A model generated the notes under the pieces. It ran no database searches. It worked only from the letters and a program-made list of their open reading frames with translations, and had not been told where the DNA came from. 64,000 bases of DNA from Eudromia elegans (taxonomy: Eukaryota > Chordata > Aves > Tinamiformes > Tinamidae), in NCBI GenBank assembly GCA_003342815.1, contig PTEX01000003.1:6923430-6987429 (forward strand), read 5' to 3'. This document shows, piece after piece, positions 36,336 to 48,578 of this stretch. How positions within the stretch are numbered: the first letter of the stretch is position 1; every line of letters begins with the position of its first letter. The position numbers and the translations under genes were made by a program.

Positions 36336-36512
36336 CCCCCGCGGCGCGGCCCACGCGCGAGCGCGCCCCGCGGCGCCGCTGCCGCCTCCCGCGGGGCCGC
36401 CGGGGCCGCGGCGAGCTCGCCTCACCCCCTGTTCGTTGATTACGGTCCTTCTCTTTCTGTCGAGGCAGAGAAATGTAAGATCGGAGTGTTTCTTCAGGCT
36501 GTCAAGTGCCCC

Positions 36513-36535
36513 TTTATATATATAAATATATATAT
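36513..36535. repeat. TA-rich dinucleotide repeat in 3' UTR
   Basis: TATATATA and AATATATATAT units form a self-complementary run able to fold into a weak AU hairpin in the transcript. Confidence 0.8.
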
Positions 36536-37110
36536 CTCTATCCAAAAAAGAAAAAAAAAAAAAAACCCACATCTACTTGTGACCTTAAACGTGTGACCCA
36601 TGGGTGCAGTTGCAAATGACTATTTTTTATTTATGGTAGAAGGAGTAGACGGTTTATTTTTTTGCAGAACTTATTTATTTTTCAGAGTGGTGGCAATTTT
36701 GCTTTGGATACTCTGTGCCAATTGGTTTCTATAGTCGGGTGTTTACACTTTTTTCCTGTGGATTTTTATGTTTAACTTTATACGTGTGCGTTCGGATCAA
36801 CACAACGTTCCTCGTTCTTTCTGTTTTCTTGTTTTTTTCCCCTCCAATTATATTGCACTTGTGCACAACCAACCTTCCCGCCCTTCCTGTTTACGAGAAT
36901 ATTTTATATATATCAAGGCATTTGTTCTTGAATTTTTCCCTTTTTAAAAAAATTTTATTTATTTATTTTGTGTGTGTGTGCGTGTGAGATGGACAACCAC
37001 TAGCACTTAACTAGGAGAGGTTTTTTAAAACTTGTTGTTATTCTGACCTATAGTTACGTCTGAAAAGTACTTTGCAAGCCGTTTATAAGGGAAGTAGTTT
37101 CTTTGTGGGT

Positions 37111-37172
37111 GTATACGTGTGTGCGTGTATATATGTATGTGTGGGGGGGCGAGCGTGGGTGTGTATGTGTGT
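37111..37172. repeat. GT-rich degenerate microsatellite in 3' UTR
   Basis: GTGTGTGCGTGTATATATG-type sequence is followed by a G-run and GTGTGTATGTGTG. In RNA it would be GU-rich, a class of sequence bound by CELF proteins (family knowledge). The G7 run adds G-quadruplex potential. Confidence 0.8.
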
Positions 37173-37532
37173 GGTATATTTTTAGGAAATTACATTTTTC
37201 CTAAAAAAAAAAAAGAAAAAAAGAAAAAATAGAAAAAGAAGTAAATCCAGGACTGCTTTCCTTTGTGACAACCAAAAAAATATCTATAACCTGAAAATGT
37301 TTCATGTTCTTGCTGTGAATCTCTTAAAACAAGAAGCGCATTTTAGGGATGAAAGAGAAAAAGAAAAAAAAAACCACATCTGCTATCCAAAGATTTTAGT
37401 CTTTTTCAGGGTTTTTTTGTGTGTCTCTGTTGCTTTATATAATGCAATATTTTGTAGTGAAAATAGATAAATCTGGTTTCTATCTGATGCGTTTTTCATA
37501 TCTCTCATGAATGGTGAGCTGTTTTGCATATA

Positions 37533-37551
37533 AATAAAAGTATCAAATAAA
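37533..37551 (+). terminator. NHLH2: Tandem AATAAA polyadenylation signals of NHLH2
   Basis: Two canonical AATAAA hexamers lie at 37533-37538 and 37546-37551, followed by the U-rich AAGCTGTTTTTCC and, about 20 bp further, TTATTTTTCC. This is the expected layout for cleavage near 37560-37575, about 1.2 kb after the stop codon. No better signal was seen between the stop codon and here. Confidence 0.85.
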
Positions 37552-37579
37552 AGCTGTTTTTCCTACTTATTTTTCCCTG

Positions 37580-39275
37580 CTGGTCTTTCTACAAGATGGG
37601 GATCAGGCAGAAGGGGTAGCCGGGATTACGAGCAAGAATTCCCAACGCTTCCCAAGCGATGCGCGGCAAAGCTTCAACAGGTTCCACGTCGCAGCATCCC
37701 TGCTGCAGTGCCCCAGTGCGTTGCATCTCCTTTCTCTTGGTTCAGTTTAGTTCTGATCTCTCTCAGGTCTGCTCCAATTGTGGGGAAACCGGGTGAAAAT
37801 CCTGTGCCCTCTCCCTATGCATGAAAACCTCAAACACACTCCCTCGTATCAGGCTTCCTTGCCAAAGCTTGTCATCAGAAAGATGGCACAGACACAAACT
37901 CGATAACATAAAGGTTATTGCCTCAGCGAAGGAAGATCCTCGTGCCATCCCGTTTATTAAATCTCTTTCCTATTTACTCTGAGAAGTTAATTTTACCCGG
38001 ACATGGAACCCCACCCGTGTCTGGGGCAGGCTGCATCCAGCAGAGCGCAGCCCTTGTTACTTGCTTGAGGCACAAAACCCTCCCCGCTCACTCCCGTTCC
38101 TATGGCTGACACTTTGCACAGGGGTTTAATTAACTGTGGTCTTGACCAGCTGAAAAGCTTCATGCAGAAAAGCTGTCAGAGAAGCTGTTAATTCTGCTTT
38201 CTACCCACACTCACGTTCTGTGCCCCACGGGACTCCGTGCAGATTTGGTAGCCGGATGTACAGTTGTCAAACCTTCCAACTTTGTGGAAGAAACTCCACA
38301 AAATTTGGAGCTGGTTTTCTTCAGGACTGGCTTGACTCTTAACTTGTGTCAAGGTCTAGATGTTTGGTTCAGGTTGGATGTGCGTTTTCTGAGAAATATG
38401 AAAAATCCTGGCATCCAGGAAGCCTTTGTATTACCAGCATTGCGGAGGACTTCAGGGAAGATGATGCTCTGCAGCACCCTACTTCACCCTGCTGCAGTCA
38501 CTGGCACTTCACCCACGCAAACTGTCTGTGGGATGAGGAGACCCTATCCCTGTGTTGCTCCAGTCCCCACTCTCTGTGGGGTCACAGGCTGAGAAATGCT
38601 GAGGTTAACTGCATGCAGTGAAGGCTGCTGTGGATCTGGCAGTGGATTTTAGTCCAGAGGTGCCATAGGTCTCAAGGCATGGCAACCTCATGCTCGGCAC
38701 CCCGAGCACAACTGATGAGTGTCTCTTAGCTCAGAGCTGTCCCCCCACCAACACACGTGCCTGCAAACGCCTACCCTGCGTGTCCAGGACCTCCGTGCGG
38801 TGAGGGCCTGAGGGCTCGAGCACGGAGCTCTAGGAAGGAGCTCCCGAGCTCCGGGGGAACTCGTGCAGAGCCGCGGCACGGCTCGCGAGCCCTCGTGCGA
38901 GATGCCGCTTGCTCCGGGAGGGAAGTTGGGAAGGGCTTCGCTTCTCATAACAATGACACGATCAAGGCTCAAGTTTAACCTGCGAAGGGTCAGTGCACTT
39001 GACTTGAGGATGTTCCCTTTTCTTCCAAATGGAACAGTTTATCGAATGAAAGAAATTGCTTCTCCCCACAAACCCATTCACACTTCCATGTTATCACCAC
39101 CTTGTGTATATCCTTTCACCACCGTGACTTTAGCTTGGCCGCTTCTATTTTTGGTGCTGGCATCCAGAAGGAAACTCACTCTCATCTAGCAGCTGATAAT
39201 TGCTGAAAATTGTAGGTTTTGCTGCCCTATTCCCCCTCTTTATCTTTCCTCCGGAAAGATCTAAGTAGTATGGAC
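37580..39275. other. Intergenic DNA downstream of NHLH2
   Basis: No gene was recognised. A CpG-dense patch at about 38750-38945 is the only anomaly; it is shorter than a typical promoter island. Open frames of 60-115 codons overlap each other and are unrecognised. Confidence 0.55.
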
Positions 39276-39279
39276 AAAC

Positions 39280-39560
39280 TACAAGGCTAATGCAATATAA
39301 AGGCTGCACGGCTAGGCACTCAAAAGCCTGGATTTATGAAGAAAGAATAAACAATTTTAACGCCATCTCCTTGTGAGTCTGCATTAGATAGTGATCAAGT
39401 CTAATTATCTGATCAAAGTTACTTTGCTTAGGTCTGCATGCCCTCCTCCATACAAGACCGAATGATCTTGCACAGCATTTATAGGAAGAATAAGATGGAA
39501 TTGCTCAGCGAAGATTCCCATAATCAATCATTCCTGGCCAACCCAACAACTGGCAGGGAG
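39280..39560. promoter_or_regulatory. Candidate downstream enhancer block
   Basis: This AT-rich block has TCF/LEF-like GATCAAAG (39412-39419), TAATTATC homeobox cores, GGAAGAATAAGATGG and CCCATAATCAATCATTCC. The composition is regulatory-like and distinct from flanking repeats, about 3 kb downstream of NHLH2. Conservation cannot be tested here; the call is from motif texture. Confidence 0.33.
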
Positions 39561-39564
39561 GAAA

Positions 39565-42500
39565 CATAGCATTAATATTTTCTCCTTTTTTAAAAGTGTT
39601 TAACATCCAGATTCCGTTCTTTTGCAATTAAAGAGGAGCACACCCTATGAAACCTGAAAGAAAGCACACTTGAGGACAGAGAAGGTAGAGCACTACCTTC
39701 AGACCTTCTTTTGAGGCTGAAGGGGGTGATTTAGGCCTGTCTCAATCCACGGTACAAAAGGTGGCATTGATATCTCCAGCATTCACAAAAAGGAGGAACT
39801 TTTTACGCACAGATCAATCGTATTGCAGTACTATGGACATTGGGCACACCTTGAATATAAACTGGTAAATACTGTGACACATTTACAGGCATATAGGGAC
39901 ATATACTGACATGGGACACAACACCCGTTCACATCAATAACATTTGGAATCAGGGCATCTAATGCATCCAGCTGGACCCTAGAAATAGGCCCCAACCCCG
40001 GCACAGTGTTCGAGGACAAGCTGCAAGACAGAAATTACTTCTATAGAGAAGTGTACTGATTTCTGTGGGACTGTATGGTCAAGAAAAGGCTGTTTCCTAG
40101 AAGATTAAAGGATCTAGAGCACAAAATATCCAAAATATCTATCGCCTTGCATCTACATTGTTAATAGACACCTGTATACAAAAGGAAGCTTTTCTAGGCA
40201 CAGACCACAATTCTAACTCACCAGCAAGGCTTACGGTGTGCTCAGGAACACACTGCTCACCGACCACAAAGCATTGCCTTATTGCCTGCATTAAAAAGTG
40301 TGTAAGCAATTCAAAGGGATACTGATGCAACTGATACTCGGAGCAGAGGAATTCTGAACGCCCGGGATGTGATTTGATATCTTTGTTATATTTCTTGCAG
40401 AGAGAGCGTGTGTGCAAGAGAGAGAGAGAGAGGATGGGGGGTGGGGAGGCGGAGAGGATGTTGTATATGAAATTCAACAAAGAAATGGATCTTTTCCACT
40501 ATATTGCCACGAAGGAAAAACAGACGCATTCTGTCTAGGTATCTATTCATGCATCTAGCCATCTAGCCATCCTGTAACCCAATTAAGCTAGTCCTTTTAG
40601 AGTGAATAAATACACCCTGATATCAGTCATTATTTTCAGTACTCTCAGTTGATTCTGCAGGGTGGGACAAATCGATAACCACAATAGCAGCCAACCCAAA
40701 AGGAAAAGGCAATCTCCCAGCTCTTCTTATTTATTACTTCAGAGGCAATTTTTGTTTTTCCTGCCTCTTCCCCTGGCGACGGATTTCGCCTTCCCTGCCC
40801 AGAATGGCCGTGTTGTTTTATCCGGGGCTCTATTTGCATGTGGGCTTCAGATTTGTCTTTGGCTCCTCGCACGGTCTGGGATGAGACCCTCCCGTCCCCA
40901 GAGAGGGGGGCAGGTGTTGCTCCAGTCGAGCGAATGGAACCAAATTACAGGACCGTCTGTCGCCTCCTCTGGGAGACGGTGGAGGGAGGGGAAGAAGGGG
41001 AGGGAATCGGGATGCCATATGACAGAAGAGAAAAGCAGAACATCATACTGATGCCGATAAGAGCCTGAAAACATGAGTCACCCCAGCCCACAATCCCACC
41101 CCAAACCAGGCAGCAGCCACCTGAAAGAAATGTCAGGAGCAGAGACAGAAATAAATTGAGTCACTGGGCTGGAATAACTCGAGCTGAAAATGAAACTGAG
41201 CTCGGGCCCAGGCCACCTTCTGACGCACGGATCGTGCTTTCCGGCCTCTCCTGCCCCTTCCTGCTCCATCTCCCTCTCCAGACTCCCCGCTTCGGACACT
41301 GCCCGGGGCCTCCCCTCAGCCACGTTGCGCCTCGGGGTCCATAAGAGCTTCACGGCTGGAAGGGGCCCGTGCTCCTCCGCTGCTCCCAGGCCGCTCCCGT
41401 GGATGAAGCGGGACTCTGCTCCGCCAGGACAGCCCTCGGGCTCTTCCTGCTTCAGCGGGGGGGAGGCTGCCAGGGCTCACCTCCTACTTGCTCTCCTCTA
41501 TGAAGACTTTCACCTCTTCCATCTGAAAGAGCAGGCGGCGTTAAAGCAGCAACGTTACTCTGTCACCCAACCCGCTGCTTCCTGATCTCTAAACAACCTA
41601 AAACAATACAGTTTTCAGTGCTTCTTCCTCCCGGTCACCATTGCTCCTCCTTCCCACTGTGACCTGGTCTGTCTCGAGCTCTCTCACACTCACACTCATC
41701 CTTGACGTAGCCCTTAGTGTGGCCGGGCACAGCGTCACTCCAAAAGCAACAAGTGACTTTTGTCCTGGAGCTCCTCACTGAAGAAAACAAATGCTAAAGA
41801 AGACAAAGCCACTTTCAGGAGAATTCAGAGCAGGCCAGGAAGAAGGGATGAAAAATGCCATATTAGTAGCTAGGGAAATAAAAGAAAAACAAACAAACAA
41901 ACAAACACAACAACAACAACACCAGATTGGACATGCTTGAATCATGGGGCATATGCAGAAGGAACAATGTGAAAAAAGCCCATGAAAAGGCAGGGCAGCA
42001 ACCCTGAGGAAGAACTGAAGCACAAATAGGGAGGAAAAGGGAAGACTGGAGCGGCTGGGCAGAGCTGTACAGGAGAAAGGGGAGAAGACGCTCAGCTGAG
42101 CCAGAGGTGGCAGCTCTCTCGGGAGCTAGAGGAGAGCTCAAAGCACATGAAAACAGGTGCCAGGGAGGGAGGGAACGGAAAGGAGCTGTTAATGAGACCC
42201 TCAAGACTACTAGAGGTGAGATCACCTCAGCACCAGGGATGGCCAGAGGGAGGGGCTGGCTCAAGAACCTTTTTCCAAGGACCAAAAAAAGGCTGTTGTC
42301 ATACACCATCTATCATTCAAAGAAATCCTGTGTCTTTCTCCTTCCTGGAAGGCTTTGTGTATGGAAGTGACAGAAAGATTTGCAGCCCCCAAGGCTAGAA
42401 CTCAGCATGGGTTCACAGACATGATAAACCCAGGAAAAAGGAAAAGAAAGGAAAATTTTTTTAAAAAGAAGTGTAAAAGAAAGCAGAGTCTGACTGTGTG

Positions 42501-42685
42501 CAGACACAGCATTCAAAGACAATTCTTCCCTCATCTCTCAGGTTTTCAGACTCAATATTCCAAATGTTAGTGGGGTTTCTGCCTAGTTAAGCAAATCCAA
42601 GACTCAGCATTTAAGAGAGGCTTCAAGACTTTCCCAGAAACGTCCCCCATAGAATAGAGCGTCAAACCTCTTGGATCTTTTTTAT
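39565..42685. other. Intergenic DNA with simple repeats
   Basis: No gene was recognised. An (AG)n tract lies at about 40417-40433, with (CAAA)n/(CAA)n at 41885-41922. AP-1/MARE-like TGAGTCA occurs at about 41073 and TGAGTCAC at about 41157, in an otherwise mid-GC region (40640-41200) that may be regulatory. The 131-codon frame at 41190-41585 is unrecognised and overlaps others. Confidence 0.5.
41885..41922. repeat. (CAAA)n(CAA)n microsatellite
   Basis: Several tandem CAAA units run into CAA/ACA units. A-rich simple sequence, probably polymorphic. Confidence 0.85.
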
Positions 42686-42689
42686 TTCA

Positions 42690-43655
42690 GACAAAAAAGA
42701 CAAGGACCGACCAAGAAGAATTGCATAAGGACTATGTGAAACTGATGAAATAGCGCAGGAAATAGCACAGGGAATTCAACCTAAATGAAGTGATAAAGTG
42801 ATGCAATGTGGAGAACATTTCTAACTTCATACACAGAATGACAGGTTGTGAGCCAACCACAGAAGCAAGATCTTGTCGTTAGGACAGACTGTGCCAGGAC
42901 AACTTCAACCTGGTTCTTGGTAGCAGAAAAAAAAAAAAAAAATTTAATGTTGGCTATTATTATCATTGCAGAGAGAGAACAGAACAGGTAGAGAAGCAGC
43001 AGAGCATCATTATGCCATGCATAATGTAAGTCCATATCTTGAATATAGTATGCAGCCCTGATATTCTGGGCTTTCAGTAAGAAAGCAGGAAAACTGAAAA
43101 AGTGCCTAAGATTGGCAACGAAGATGATCCAAGGCAGCGAGCAGTGTTGGTACCAGAAATGGCTACGTGCACAGGACCCAGTCGAGTCTGATTTTGCAGA
43201 ATGTCTTTGTACCCTAGTTAACAGGGGGATGGTGGAGAGGGATTGGCTGCTGACTGTCTCTTCCAATCCAATTTGATGCTGGGAGGAATCACATAAAACC
43301 AGTGGGTGTCAGGTTCAAAACAGACAAAAGGAGGTGGCTTTTCACACCGTGTGTAGTCAAGCTGCAGAACTCCTTCCTCAAGATGTCGTAGAAGCGGAAA
43401 CATTACAGAAGTTCAAGGACAGACGTTCACAGAATATCGAGGATTCATCCATTGAGGATTTCTGACTGTATAGAAACTGCTTCCAGCTCAGGCTGTTCTC
43501 AAGCCATGTATGGCTGGAGGCTGGCAGACTTATCATATACCTCTTCCTTATTGTGAGCTTCCACAGGCATGTGGTTTGGGCTCCAGTTTGAACTGGGATG
43601 ATGGGCTGGGTGAACTTTCCAACCCGGTTCAATGCAACCGCTCCTATGTACAACT
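42690..43655 (+). mobile_element. Old, decayed CR1/L3-like LINE fragment
   Basis: The + strand holds a mutated reverse-transcriptase tail. The PHLEY motif is recoverable around 43030-43050 as CCATATCTTGAATATAG, followed by degraded 'KVQ-type' and AACGAAGATGATCCAAGG text. The usual ancient CR1 3' segment follows: AAAAGGAGGTGGCTTTTCAC, then GTAGTCAAGCTGCAGAACTC and CAAGGACAGACGTTC. The 3' end near 43590-43655 (GGGCTGGGTGAACTTT to CGCTCCTATGTAC) matches the terminal part of ancient amniote CR1 elements. Stops and indels are frequent. Same family and orientation as the copy at 26135-26660. Confidence 0.75.
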
Positions 43656-43659
43656 TCTT

Positions 43660-45525
43660 GATCCGTAGGAAATGGATCTTTGACGAGCAACTCTCTCTTT
43701 TAGACTTCACAGTCTTAGGCTCTGAACACAAAAAGCTCTCTGCAGGGTGAGTCTCCAGTAGGCCAATGTAACAAGACAATTGTGATCTTCTGGACCACGC
43801 AGAAGGAGGGCTTGTTCCTTGGAGCAGTAGGAAAAACAAATTTGTGTTTTCCCAGAGGCCAAATGTTGGAGTCTGATGTCAGACACATAAAGATATATCT
43901 ATAGCAGTTCCAAGGCAGGTTACGATGCCTTGAATTTGGTCCTAAACATGTTGTCCTGCCATTTTTTTCAGACCTTACTTGGATAGGACTATACCCTGCT
44001 CAGGTGGTGTGCCCCTCATGTAGCCCTATTAGTCAGTCATGATTTCTCACCTTGCTTGAATTGCCTCAAGGAAACCTCACCTCTGGCAACCTTAAGCAGA
44101 ATTATTCTACTGATTAGCCCTAGATTACAACTGAAAGTGTTCAAAGGTGAAAAGGACCGATGAGAGGCTTCAGAATTTACACTCAGACATCCCAGTCATC
44201 AGAGCCTACCAAAACCTGTTGCACTTTAGAGTCAGGATTCAGAAACGAAAAAGAAGTGAGGAAGGGGGAAAAGGAAGGGGAGGTAAAACTAGTGAGTGAA
44301 AGAGGAGTGAGATAGGAGACTGTGTGCACTACTTGCAACCTTGGCTGGATCTGCAGGGCTGCCTTCTAAGCCCATCCCACTGGGGATCCTTAGGTATCCA
44401 AAGGTGTCTCAGCGAGAAGAGCTCTTGTGGTGGCACCAATTGAAGTAATTTTCAGTTTACCCCAGTATAAACAGACAGGCCTAAACTTTGTGGCCAGAGG
44501 CCATTTCTAGCGTGAGTTAGGTCAGCTAGGTGTGGTATTTCCAAATACTCTGGTTTGGGAACAGTCCTCTCTCATTTCTTGATAGGGAGACAGAACATAA
44601 AGAAGACACAGAGGTTCAGAAATAATCTTTAAAGGTCATACAACCACTTCAAAGTGTGCACTCTCTAATTCAGCCTTATATCAGAGGAAGAATGGCTTTC
44701 AAAGAAAGACTTGTACAAAGCCTGTAGAACAGCACCCCCGTCCCACCCTCTCAGGGCTCCCGGCCTACGGCTCCCCAGCTGAGGTACATCAGTACCAAAA
44801 CATTTCTTGAGAAGGAACCACCAGATTTCTTGACCCATGAAGTAGTTTCAGACAATGCACAAAATATAACAGTGCAAGATTTTCCTACTCTACTCACCTT
44901 GAAATAATACTCAAGATTTGAATTTTGCTCACTCGACCTTGACTTGAATCACTCTTAAATTGGCTCTCCACGGTGAGTTTTCAGCGCTTGCTTGACCTAC
45001 AGACACTCACAATACCTCCTCTGTAGCTCTTCAGGATATCTAGGACTCTTGCTTCTCAGTACCATGCAAAGGTTAAAGTACTACATGAAATAGAATTCAG
45101 AGTACAGATTTACAAGCTCTCAGATCACACAGTGTTACGAGAGGCTAAGGCCAGGGCCAAGCCCCATTGGCTGTGCAGGAATTCTAGCAACTGATTGAAT
45201 TTTAGCCAAAGCATATAAACTTCTTGCAATGTTTTTAACCATGCAGATCAAGTTACTAGTTTCTTAAATATTTCTATCAGAAATAGATGCCTAGGTGAGA
45301 GCCAGCAGAATGTGAGCTACTGAGTCAGATCCCAGTGAGATGGGTATTTTGAAGTCTCAGAATCCTCAATCCTGAGAAGCATTAATCAAGAATCTCAACA
45401 GAGAGCCCTAAGACTAAATGCACAGCGATTCTTTCATGTAGCCTAAAACATGTTTTCTCTAGGGTAGGGTTAAGACATGCTGGCAGGATAGCGTAGAGAA
45501 ACCTGCATTCCTTGCTGGCATAAAC
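43660..45525. other. Intergenic DNA, nothing recognised
   Basis: Few open frames, ordinary composition and no simple repeats of note. No LINE, LTR or RNA-gene signature was seen. Confidence 0.55.
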
Positions 45526-45529
45526 AAGC

Positions 45530-45720
45530 TGTAATAGCATTCATTGCCTTTCTACTCAGACAAACCGCATTTAATTACCGCGCGTCCAAGTTGCAGTAAT
45601 CTGGATGCAGATAGATCTGAAGCAAATTGAAAGGAAATGGATTTTACGTGACAATGTAGAAAGGAAAAGCACATTAAGATAAGGATGATTAGGTGGATTG
45701 GAAGAACCTTGTAAAAGATA
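45530..45720. promoter_or_regulatory. Candidate conserved regulatory block
   Basis: It contains CATTTAATTACCGCGCGTCC, an unusual junction of a homeobox core with CpGs in CpG-poor surroundings. GTTGCAGTAATCTGG, GATTTTACGTGAC and ATTAAGATAAGGATGATTAG also occur (GATA-like and homeobox-like words). Retained CpGs outside an island often mark an unmethylated, functional element. Inferred only. Confidence 0.3.
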
Positions 45721-45724
45721 ATTG

Positions 45725-48575
45725 CATTCAAAACTATAGCTTGTTCAGCAGGGGGGTTTCTGTCAAGTGAAAGTTATACCACCATTACAGCCAGAAAAGT
45801 GCCTGTATCAGATTGGCTCCTTCTTCCTGTGCATGGTAGCTCCTGGAGCTTCACTAAGTGTTGCAGTTCCTAGCTTGACTGACACCAACAAACCCCTTTC
45901 TCTGAATCTCACAGCCAGGCTGGTGTTTTTCCATGTCTCACATCCTCCTGGGAGACAACATATGCTTCCCTTTTCTACCCTTTACGTGTTTAGATTGCAA
46001 AGTCTGTATCAGCAATATAAGGACCTGACCTACTCGGTAGGAGAATTTGCAGCCTGCTCAGTCCCATCTTGTCCCTGAAGCTGAATGGTCTCACCTTCTG
46101 CCGTCCCAATGTAAGAGGTACATAAAAGTTAGGTGCTTGCCCTGGCTCATGAAATGATGAAACTACTCTGCAGAAACTACTCTGATGAAAGCAGAGGTTC
46201 ATGCCTGTGCAGTAAAAATAACTGACTCTTCCTGTGTGAGAGTAATCACAAGGAGGTCTTGATCATCACCTCCAGTAATACCACCTGAAGAAAACAGATG
46301 AGCAGGACTGTGTTTCCCTATCTTGTAGGTCGCTAACTGATCAAGGCCTTAGATCTATCCACCAAACTAGGATCCACCTTTCAAGATCTCCAACATGCCA
46401 GGCTGCTATGATCCAGAGCTGTGCCTTAACCCCACCTCATTGCTGGTAATTTTGAAATGAGAGCAGACACTCAGTAGTTACTGAGTGATGGGAAGAGTCT
46501 GGGCCATCCAGCAAGTACTCAGAGGCAAAGATACTGATAGAAGTCACTGTCATCAACTCTTGGAGTTAAAACTGATGATACAGAAGCGCCCGAGTCTCCA
46601 TATGTGCTGCACAGCAACAATTCTTGTCTGTTTGTTGCAAAAGCTGATTACAGATGAGGTTCATCACATAAGAACAGAAGCTCTCAAACTATCAAAATCC
46701 CTGGAGCACAGAACTTTGAACCAATACCTACAAAAGGAGAAATATCCAGTTAGTCTCTGGATGGGCTGGTCCGATATTGCCAGTCCATAGTGCTGCAGGT
46801 CTCATTTAGGAGAGCAACAGGATGGAACTAAGCAGTGGCGAGTCCGCTTGTCACAGCCATGTTACATTCTCCCTCTCGTATTGGTTCTGCTATCCTTGCC
46901 TGAGGACTTTCCAAGACATACATCTGCCTCACCTCAGCTCACCTTGGTTTTACTAGTACTGTGAGACGGTGCTACTTCTTTCTTCACTGTAGGCATCAAT
47001 TTGACAAATACATTCATCAAGTCTTACATATTGGTAACACTAATCTCACTATTTGCTCCTTACTGTAAATATACATAGCAGCTTTTGGGTCTCTCAATCA
47101 CTTAGTATTTGTTTTATCTTGGCTTTTTTGCACCTTCGAGCCTCTGGGGACTCTGATGCTGATCATTTTGGCCAGGGTGGTTGGTCTGGTGTTTCAGCTT
47201 CCTATTGACCAAGATGTTACAACCCACACTGCTGTAATAGCACTTTGTTCTTTAATAGTGCTGAACATCCAGATTTGGCTCCGTGTCCTTCTTCAGTAAG
47301 TACCCTACTAGCCAATGCATTAGACTAGGAAGTACAGACATGTTGTTGTCAGGTATATCATATCTTGCAAGAAATTGCTTACATACAGATAATTAATTTC
47401 ATACTGAATTATAGTGCTTTTTAGAAAGGCCGTCTCAGAAAAACAGGAATAATTATCTGTCATAACTAGAATAGTGTTTGGTTTTTTTTTCTGGCCAACA
47501 TAAAGAAATCAATAACACCTTTATTGCAGAAGATGAAATTTCCCTCTGTTACCAACACAGGCTCTTTCTTCTGATGTGGCTGCACATTGGTATATACGTA
47601 GGAAATCAATGAAATAAAATACCTTTCTTACAGAAGCAGAGAAAGGTAAATAAAATAAAGCCATTTAAAGTGAATTGATTCTGCCCATTCACACACTCAC
47701 ATCCACATGGAATCATCAAGAAGCCTGTGTCCAACTAGTCTTGCCAGGATCACTCGTATGCAACATGGAGGAGAAGAGATACCAGCTGTCAGGGCCTCCC
47801 CACATCTCATGGGTTCCTCTTCACTGCTGACAACAGCTGTTTTTTTGAATAGGTATTTCAAGTCTTTTATGAGTCAACACTTCTTATGAGATGATTTTTT
47901 GCTTTAGCATCTCAGCGACTTCAGCCTCCCTGAACCTTAGGCACTGCTACTGCCCAATGCCTCCTCTTTTTGCTGGGATAGCAGGAAGAGATATAATAAT
48001 TACAAGTGCTCTAACCTAGCTGCCATCCTCCTGCTGGCAGATCACAGACCTTCTGCTGAGGAGTTGTCTGCTCTGTGGGCATGTGCGGGCCTGAGGGAAA
48101 GAACACATTCCTCAGCATTTATCAGTTTGATTGCTCTCATTCATGCCCTTATTCTCTTCTTGTTCTTCCACACAGATCAGTATATCTCTTCATATTTTAC
48201 TTACGGTAAAAGTAAGTAAATTTCTATGTATTTGACAAGTTTCATCAGCTTCTGTGATGCTACTTATCTTGTGATATCAGCATGAAAGACCTTTGACTCT
48301 TCCTTTTGATTTTTCCACTTCTAAGTATCTTTGATGTATCCCTTTGAATATACTTTTCTTCGACACAGCTATGCCAGCTTCTCTTTCAGACACATCATTT
48401 CTGTCAGAAAAAAAATATCCAGTTTTGCTTGTTCAGTCTTCAGCTGGAAACTCCATCTTTTTCCACAGCTGCTGAAAGACTTGCTAGTCCCCTCTTTTTC
48501 TCCACATCAGAAATTATCTCTGTAGACCTAAGTATCTTCATACCACCAGTCTTGGTTGTATTTTCCTGGATAGTT
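45725..48575. other. Intergenic DNA, no gene
   Basis: No protein or RNA gene was recognised. Small structures are a near-perfect tandem duplication of GAAACTACTCTG at about 46156-46183 and a 9-bp hairpin at 48196-48220. Confidence 0.55.
48196..48220. repeat. Perfect 9-bp inverted repeat, 7-nt loop
   Basis: TTTACTTAC, loop GGTAAAA, then GTAAGTAAA. The arms pair perfectly. It is a short palindrome that may well be chance in AT-rich DNA. Confidence 0.55.
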
Positions 48576-48578
48576 CCT

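Larger units (their letters stand above)
33160..36420. promoter_or_regulatory. CpG island spanning NHLH2 promoter and coding exon
   Basis: CpG dinucleotides become very frequent from about 33160, peaking at 34540-35130 and 35740-36420, interspersed with purine and pyrimidine tracts. Islands of this length covering a developmental bHLH gene are the norm in vertebrates and are usually Polycomb targets when the gene is silent. GC boxes (GGGCGG-type) and a tandem CCGCCCG heptamer at 35010-35036 are present. No TATA box is clearly placed. The island explains the many long but meaningless open frames on both strands here. Confidence 0.85.
36336..37575 (+). other. NHLH2: NHLH2 3' UTR
   Basis: An unbroken non-coding stretch runs from the stop codon to tandem polyadenylation signals. 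It carries AU-rich ATTTA pentamers at 36629-36633, 36673-36677 and 36957-36965, a TATA-repeat at about 36513-36535, and GU-rich repeats at about 36969-36990 and 37111-37172. AU-rich and GU-rich elements commonly shorten mRNA half-life and are typical of transient developmental regulators. The exact 3' end is inferred. Confidence 0.75.

Noticed and set aside
35673-36572. 299-codon minus-strand and 246-codon plus-strand frames over the NHLH2 exon
   Set aside because: These are shadows of NHLH2 in other frames, joined artificially through the N-run.
46660-46800. Possible old CR1-like tail starting CACATAAGAACAGAAG
   Set aside because: Only the first dozen bases resemble the reverse complement of an ancient CR1 end; the following sequence does not continue the match.
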